From an uncultured Verrucomicrobiales bacterium (lineage in GTDB: Bacteria; Verrucomicrobiota; Verrucomicrobiia; Verrucomicrobiales; Akkermansiaceae): 10,562 nt of DNA. A program made the position numbers and the translations under genes. This document shows positions 7,568 through 10,562 of this stretch, one piece after another; positions within the stretch are counted from its first letter, which is position 1; each line of letters opens with the position of its first letter. The notes below the pieces were generated by a model. The model saw nothing but the letters and a program-made list of their open reading frames with translations. It was not told the DNA's origin and did no database searches. The stretch spans positions 1-10,562 of the forward strand of contig CALBVA010000015.1 of NCBI GenBank assembly GCA_937969125.1, in the 5' to 3' direction.

Positions 7568-8221
7568 TTAAAGTCCGCGAATGTGGCGAGCCCGGAAGCC
7601 GGTTTTCTTGCGCACTTTTGCTTTCCAACGAGGACCATTAGAGCGCGGGGAGCCGCCGGTATCGAGGCGAAGTCCGCCGATGGTCATGAAGACGTGACCG
7701 TCCTTGGCCCAAACTGTAATCCAGTCACCAGGACCAGATTCGCCGAAATTGAGAAAGCCGCGCGAGGGCATTTGGTCGGCCATCAGGCCGGACTCGCGGA
7801 GAACGTAGCTCACCGTTCCGGAGCAATCATAAGCGGTGTCATTAAGCTTCGCGTGGCCGCCACCGCGACGGTAGGGAAGATGCTGGAGTCGATTTCCTGC
7901 TGCCACCGCAAGGTGGACGGCGCGCGGAGCGTGAGGCGGAGCGACGGCCTGACCATTGACCAAGGAAACACGATTTTCCAAACGCTGCGGCATCACCGGA
8001 GCGGCCCGATGATTCACAAAAATGGGAGACGGTGGAGTGACCGTCTGAATGGCGACCGGACGGACTTCTGGCGCAGCCTGGCTGACTGGCGGATAAGTCG
8101 ATTGAGCGGGCGGAGCCTGCCCGCTGGAGCTCGGAGGCCCCCAGCGAGGATCAACGCCACAACTAGCGAGACTAAAAAGGGCGGCAATTGAAAAACTGGA
8201 TAAAAAAAAGCGCGGAAACAT
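7568..8221 (-). CDS. NlpC/P60-type (C40) peptidase lipoprotein
   Basis: This is a 217-residue probable peptidoglycan endopeptidase, cutting cell-wall peptides with a catalytic cysteine. A type II signal peptide ends in the lipobox LASC with the lipidated Cys21, so the protein should be anchored in the cell envelope. A proline-rich linker (about 25-100) follows, which would let the domain reach the wall. The domain begins PYRRGGGHAKLNDTAYDCSG; Cys133 in YDCSGTVSYVL is the expected nucleophile and His176 in DGHVFMTIGGLRLDTGG the second residue. This arrangement, including GDWITVWAKDGH, matches the GG(G/H)-plus-DCSG subgroup of C40 peptidases. The ATG at 8221 is chosen because it gives a normal signal peptide; the ATG at 8263 would add 14 polar residues before it. 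The gene lies 61 bp downstream of rdgB on the same strand, and its stop is 7 bp from the convergent GH78-like gene. No second catalytic partner domain (SH3, LysM) is present. Confidence 0.87.
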   Translation of the reverse strand: MFPRFFLSSFSIAALFSLASCGVDPRWGPPSSSGQAPPAQSTYPPVSQAAPEVRPVAIQTVTPPSPIFVNHRAAPVMPQRLENRVSLVNGQAVAPPHAPRAVHLAVAAGNRLQHLPYRRGGGHAKLNDTAYDCSGTVSYVLRESGLMADQMPSRGFLNFGESGPGDWITVWAKDGHVFMTIGGLRLDTGGSPRSNGPRWKAKVRKKTGFRARHIRGL

Positions 8222-8282
8222 CAAACGAGGAGTTGGGTTTCTAAAAAGAACTCCCAAAAGCATCCTTAAATGTCAATTTCTT

Positions 8283-8876
8283 TTAAAGATCTAATGAATT
8301 CTCGGCAAGCCATTTCGAAATCCCTTCCAAAGCTCGCGCGCGATGGCTCAGGGAATTCTTAATCTCCTCCCCCAGTTCGGCAAAGGAACGGTCATACCCA
8401 TCCGGAGCGAAGAGCGGATCGTATCCGAAGCCTCCCCCACCCGCTCCCTCCTTAAGAATGCGCCCCTCCACCGCGCCAGCGGAGTGGGTCAGGATTTTTC
8501 CATCCTGCGCGAGCACCATGACGCAGCGGAAGCGTGCGCTGCGATCGTCACGCTCGCCCAGCTCACGCATGAGCTTTTCGTTATTGAGAGCGTCATTGCC
8601 AGCCTCACCAGCATAGCGGGAGGAATAGACTCCGGGTTCGCCATCGAGGACATCGACCTCCAGACCAGAGTCATCAGAGAGGACCAGACCATCCGTAATC
8701 GCGCTAATTGCTTCCGCCTTGAGAGTGGCATTGGCTAGGAAAGTGGTCCCGGTTTCCTCGACCTCCGGGGGATCTACGAGCACGGACAAATCACAGACCT
8801 CAAAGTCACTGAGAATGGCTCTAATTTCCTCGACCTTATGGGCATTTCGGGTGGCGACGATGAGGCGCGGTTTCAT
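8283..8876 (-). CDS. rdgB: XTP/dITP (non-canonical purine NTP) pyrophosphatase
   Basis: RdgB/HAM1-family enzymes hydrolyse dITP, ITP and XTP to monophosphates, keeping deaminated purines out of DNA and RNA. The 197 residues match the usual family length. Motifs in order: the substrate loop ATRNAHKVEEI (8-18); E40 in VEETGTTFLANA; SDDSGLEVDVL with the likely catalytic Asp69; GVYSSRYAG (82-90); FGYDPLF (150-156); and SHRARAL (177-183), whose Ser-His-Arg contacts the base. The frame is open far upstream (to 9107), but that extension overlaps the divergent thioredoxin-like gene and is unrelated to the family, so the ATG at 8876 (MKPRLIVATRN) is the start. It is probably co-transcribed with the NlpC/P60 lipoprotein gene 61 bp downstream, though that spacer carries a TTGACA on the minus strand, so a separate promoter is possible. 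Together with MazG it gives this locus two independent nucleotide-cleaning enzymes. Confidence 0.96.
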   Translation of the reverse strand: MKPRLIVATRNAHKVEEIRAILSDFEVCDLSVLVDPPEVEETGTTFLANATLKAEAISAITDGLVLSDDSGLEVDVLDGEPGVYSSRYAGEAGNDALNNEKLMRELGERDDRSARFRCVMVLAQDGKILTHSAGAVEGRILKEGAGGGGFGYDPLFAPDGYDRSFAELGEEIKNSLSHRARALEGISKWLAENSLDL

Positions 8877-8961
8877 GTCCCTGAGATAGCATTCCACAGG
8901 GCCTCCGAAAAAATAAAACGATTCAGTTGGAATAAAAAGCCCTCTGGAGCCGCCTAATGAC
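8877..8961. promoter_or_regulatory. Divergent promoter region between rdgB and the thioredoxin-like gene
   Basis: These 85 bp separate two opposite starts and contain an A-rich core (8908-8939) within GC-rich flanks. It must hold both promoters unless they lie inside genes. I could not fix a -35/-10 pair with confidence on either strand. A GGAG at 8946-8949 lies 12 nt before the plus-strand ATG, rather far for a Shine-Dalgarno. Confidence 0.4.
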
Positions 8962-9423
8962 ATGATGACAACATTGAAAACAATCGCCCTCACCTTCCTC
9001 GCTGCCGCCTCGGTCAGCATCGCAAACGCCGGTGACTTCCTCACCGATTTCGACGCCGGGAAAGCACAGGCCAAGAAGGAAAAGAAGCCCCTCCTCGTGA
9101 AGTTCACTGGCAGTGACTGGTGCCACTGGTGCCAGATTCTCGATAAGGAAGTCTTTGGAAAATCTGATTTTAAAAAGGAGGTCGAAAAAGACTTCGTCGT
9201 CGTGGTCCTAGACTACCCTCAGAACGTCAAGCAGGACGCCAAGGTCAAAGCTGCCAACAAAAAGGTGCTAAAGGCCTACAAGGACAAGGTCAGAGGTTAC
9301 CCCACCGTCCTCCTCATGGACTCGGCTGGCAAGGTCTTCAAGACTACCGGCTATCAAAAAGGCGGCGTGAAGCCCTACCTTGCGATGCTGAAGAAGTCGC
9401 TCAAAGCCACGAAATTCCGATAG
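8962..9423 (+). CDS. Exported thioredoxin-like protein with CHWC motif
   Basis: This 153-residue protein has a signal peptide (about 1-23, ending SIANA before GDFLTDF) and a thioredoxin fold of the Thioredoxin_7/YyaL-like group. Key parts are KKPLLVKFTGSDWCHWCQ with the redox pair Cys54-x-x-Cys57 (CHWC), a following DKEVF helix, and the cis-proline Pro114 in RGYPTVLLMDSAGKV. It should act in the periplasm, reducing or rearranging disulfides, but the partner protein is unknown and no DsbD-type electron donor is encoded nearby. It is rich in lysine, so the mature protein is basic. The ATG at 8962 is followed by a second ATG codon at 8965; either gives a valid signal peptide. It is a single-gene unit: divergent from rdgB and closed by a strong terminator 54 bp after its stop. 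Confidence 0.9.
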   Translation: MMTTLKTIALTFLAAASVSIANAGDFLTDFDAGKAQAKKEKKPLLVKFTGSDWCHWCQILDKEVFGKSDFKKEVEKDFVVVVLDYPQNVKQDAKVKAANKKVLKAYKDKVRGYPTVLLMDSAGKVFKTTGYQKGGVKPYLAMLKKSLKATKFR

Positions 9424-9444
9424 GAAATTCTCCTCATTAAAATT

Positions 9445-9473
9445 TTTCCAGACCCCTTCGGGGGTTTTGGAAA
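9445..9473 (+). terminator. Upstream hairpin with TTCG loop (part of a double terminator)
   Basis: CCCC (9453-9456) and GGGG (9461-9464) close the very stable tetraloop C(TTCG)G. Below an internal bulge, TTTCCA (9445-9450) pairs with TGGAAA (9468-9473). A TTTT run follows the upper stem but is partly inside the lower stem, so termination may be modest. It could act as an mRNA 3'-end stabiliser upstream of the main terminator. Confidence 0.55.
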
Positions 9474-9476
9474 TTC

Positions 9477-9520
9477 ACCCCGCTGCGGTTATCGGTGCTA
9501 CCGCGGCGGGGTTATTTTTT
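9477..9520 (+). terminator. Strong Rho-independent terminator of the thioredoxin-like gene
   Basis: ACCCCGCTGCGGT (9477-9489) pairs over 13 positions with ACCGCGGCGGGGT (9500-9512), all Watson-Crick except one T-G wobble, around a 10-nt loop. TATTTTTT (9513-9520) follows at once. This is a textbook intrinsic terminator reading rightward, and the clearest regulatory element in the window. Confidence 0.9.
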
Positions 9521-9696
9521 GCCTACGACCTCCAACATCCAGCCTCACTGGACACTGACGTCTTGATAGAGCTCGCTCAGTTTGATGCGCCAAACACCTC
9601 ACTCGATCCCAGCGGGACCAAAGCCTATAAGCCAGGAAGGATCTCAGTAATTTCCGGTTGGACCCCAGATTGTTGAAAAACTGACCTGCTTGCCTT

Positions 9697-9900
9697 CTAT
9701 GACCTCAACTACTCAACCCTCCCCTCGCGGAGCACACAGCTCCGCTCCTTCTATCGGCAACTCCCGCGCCCGCCCACGCCCTTCGCCCCCTTCCTTGATT
9801 TCCCTTTCGATCCAAACCACTCCCTCCTCTTCTCAAACACTCGTTTAACAAACGCCCGACTCCCCTAAACCAATCCATCACTAAAATACCTCACTCGACA
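9697..9900 (+). promoter_or_regulatory. C-rich, G-poor tract, candidate Rho-utilisation site
   Basis: By hand count, 9781-9900 contains 51 C and only 7 G, and pyrimidines dominate 9781-9840. RNA from the plus strand would be C-rich and largely unstructured, which is the known signature of a rut site for Rho-dependent termination. It could stop leftover read-through from the left, or act in the leader of the downstream secreted gene. No other function is evident and it is not coding in any frame I can support. Confidence 0.4.
9727..9745. repeat. Perfect 7-bp hairpin
   Basis: GCGGAGC (9727-9733) and GCTCCGC (9739-9745) flank the 5-nt loop ACACA. It is the only strong hairpin in the C-rich tract and lacks a T-run on either side, so it is not a good intrinsic terminator. 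It may be a copy of a small dispersed intergenic hairpin element; that can only be judged against the whole genome. Confidence 0.4.
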
Positions 9901-10004
9901 TTAATCGTTTTAAATTTGTTCAAAAAAGATTTGGAAAATCTAAAGGTAAGCAGTAAGAAATCTAACTATACATCGCCTGTTCCGAATCCTTGCTGAGAAT
10001 CGTT

Positions 10005-10032
10005 TTGGCGAAAAGTAAATAAACATTATAAA
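10005..10032 (+). promoter_or_regulatory. Candidate promoter of the partial secreted gene
   Basis: TTGGCG (10005-10010) and TATAAA (10027-10032) are spaced by 16 bp and resemble a sigma70-type -35/-10 pair. Transcription would start about 7 nt before the ATG at 10046, giving an almost leaderless mRNA, consistent with the absence of any Shine-Dalgarno. The AT-rich surroundings make chance matches likely. Confidence 0.35.
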
Positions 10033-10045
10033 TTTCAAATAAATC

Positions 10046-10562
10046 ATGATACCCCTTTCCAAAAAAACCGTGTGTCTATTGGCTATTTCTGCCACTAACG
10101 CCTCGGCAACATCAGTCTTACTCTTCGAAGATTTTGAAGATAATAACACCCTTCTTACCAGCACGAGCGCAGCACAGCTTCAGTTTGTCGCGGTGAGTGA
10201 TTACTTCGCTATCGTGCCCCTTACTGGAACACCCGATCACGATGATGGGCCAATTCAAGGCATTCAAGGATCGAATTATTTCGCGGCAGAAGATCTCGAT
10301 GCTACTGGTTTTACAGCTCCTGGGGCTGGCACATCGACGCGGACTCTCACTTTCGAGCTCGGCATCAGCAACGTCATTGGGGATTTAGCTTTCAATGGTC
10401 TCTTTGCCGCTGGCTCCAATGACCTTGGTGTTGGAGACGGTACTTTGCAACGTTACGATTTTGATGATGGATTACGCGTGCGTGCTCAAATTGATAACGG
10501 TCAGCTGCAAAACCTTTATGCTCTTAGTGCCGCCAATGCAGCTGGAGACAACACTAACCAAC
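10046..10562 (+). CDS. Secreted protein, N-terminal part (cut by the window end)
   Basis: The frame stays open from an ATG at 10046 to the window end (172 residues seen). It starts with a signal peptide (MIPLSKKTVCLLAISATNAS, cleavage likely near SATNASA-T). The mature part begins SVLLFEDFEDNN and continues with GIQGSNYFAAEDLDATG (72-88), TRTLTFELGISNVIGDLAFNGLFAAG (99-123) and LRVRAQIDNGQLQNLYALSA (143-162). This is a beta-rich, acidic, asparagine/glycine-rich sequence with no catalytic motif visible so far. The FEDFE start and the GS-YFAA-D-D pattern recall, from memory, large exported proteins of Verrucomicrobiota that often go on to adhesin, nuclease or C-terminal sorting domains; the missing C-terminus would decide this. 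GC content and third-position usage (many T and A) are clearly lower than in the housekeeping genes. It is not proven to be a complete gene, but the signal peptide and the sustained open frame support it. Confidence 0.75.
   Translation, partial: MIPLSKKTVCLLAISATNASATSVLLFEDFEDNNTLLTSTSAAQLQFVAVSDYFAIVPLTGTPDHDDGPIQGIQGSNYFAAEDLDATGFTAPGAGTSTRTLTFELGISNVIGDLAFNGLFAAGSNDLGVGDGTLQRYDFDDGLRVRAQIDNGQLQNLYALSAANAAGDNTNQ

Larger units (their letters stand above)
9521..10045. other. Gene-free stretch of 525 bp
   Basis: I see no credible gene here. The short open frames at 9467-9676 (plus, starting inside a terminator) and 9940-10164 (minus, overlapping the next gene's start) have no family features. 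The left part (9521-9690) is ordinary mixed sequence with nothing recognisable. The middle (9697-9900) is extremely C-rich and G-poor. The right part (9900-10045) is AT-rich, with a 15-bp dyad (AGATTT, GGA, AAATCT; 9927-9941) and a candidate promoter next to the downstream start. Confidence 0.7.

Noticed and set aside
7583..8191. 202-codon plus-strand open frame
   Set aside because: It is antisense to the NlpC/P60 lipoprotein gene, which has a lipobox and catalytic motifs.
8222..8282. Separate promoter for the NlpC/P60 gene
   Set aside because: A perfect TTGACA is present on the minus strand in the spacer, but no -10-like hexamer lies 16-18 bp from it, so I did not list it as a feature.
8877..9107. 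N-terminal extension of rdgB to 9107
   Set aside because: The extra 77 residues overlap the divergent thioredoxin-like gene and do not belong to the HAM1 family; MKPRLIVATRN at 8876 is the normal family start.
9467..9676. Small plus-strand open frame of 69 codons
   Set aside because: It starts with TTG inside the terminator pair and its first codons encode the hairpin itself. No ribosome binding site or family feature is visible.
9940..10164. Small minus-strand open frame of 74 codons
   Set aside because: It overlaps the start of the secreted gene, whose signal peptide and long open frame are better supported.

Overview
The window reads as chromosomal DNA from a Gram-negative bacterium, most likely a member of the Verrucomicrobiota (inference). 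The reasons are a core of GC-rich genes with few recognisable Shine-Dalgarno sites, a long eukaryote-like glutamine-dependent NadE, a GH78-type carbohydrate protein, an outer-membrane-type lipoprotein peptidase, and a partial secreted protein whose opening (FEDFE, then GSNYFAAEDLD) resembles a class of large exported proteins I associate with that phylum. No mobile element, CRISPR array, rRNA or tRNA was seen.

Layout. Positions 1-155 hold no gene but contain an 8-bp inverted repeat that may end the leftmost minus-strand transcript. Minus-strand genes run from 1912 down to 156: rsgA (ribosome-assembly GTPase), then a lower-GC gene for an unrecognised protein with a signal peptide and a C-terminal membrane anchor. 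A divergent intergenic region (about 1913-2015) separates these from a plus-strand run: an active-looking rhomboid protease with a C-terminal extension, mazG (NTP pyrophosphohydrolase) and nadE (NAD+ synthase). After a 186-bp spacer with a 15-bp imperfect direct repeat and a perfect 12-bp palindrome comes a secreted GH78 (alpha-L-rhamnosidase)-like protein that seems to lack its catalytic motifs and its lectin-like domains. It converges, only 7 bp apart, on a minus-strand pair: rdgB (XTP/dITP pyrophosphatase) and an NlpC/P60-type lipoprotein. Divergent from rdgB is a small exported thioredoxin-like protein with a CHWC motif, followed by a very clear intrinsic terminator. The last gene-free stretch (9521-10045) has an extremely C-rich, G-poor tract that looks like a Rho-utilisation site, then AT-rich DNA, then the start of a lower-GC secreted protein cut off by the window end.

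How the genes work together. Most are housekeeping: ribosome maturation (RsgA), nucleotide-pool cleaning (MazG and RdgB, two independent systems within about 6 kb), NAD synthesis (NadE), membrane proteolysis (rhomboid) and envelope maintenance (NlpC/P60 lipoprotein, exported thioredoxin-like protein). The accessory content is the GH78-like protein, the membrane-anchored protein behind rsgA and the partial secreted protein. I do not see a convincing new multi-gene system. The observations most worth checking are the apparently inactive, shortened GH78 protein, the C-rich tract in front of the secreted gene, and the low-GC anchored gene tucked behind rsgA.
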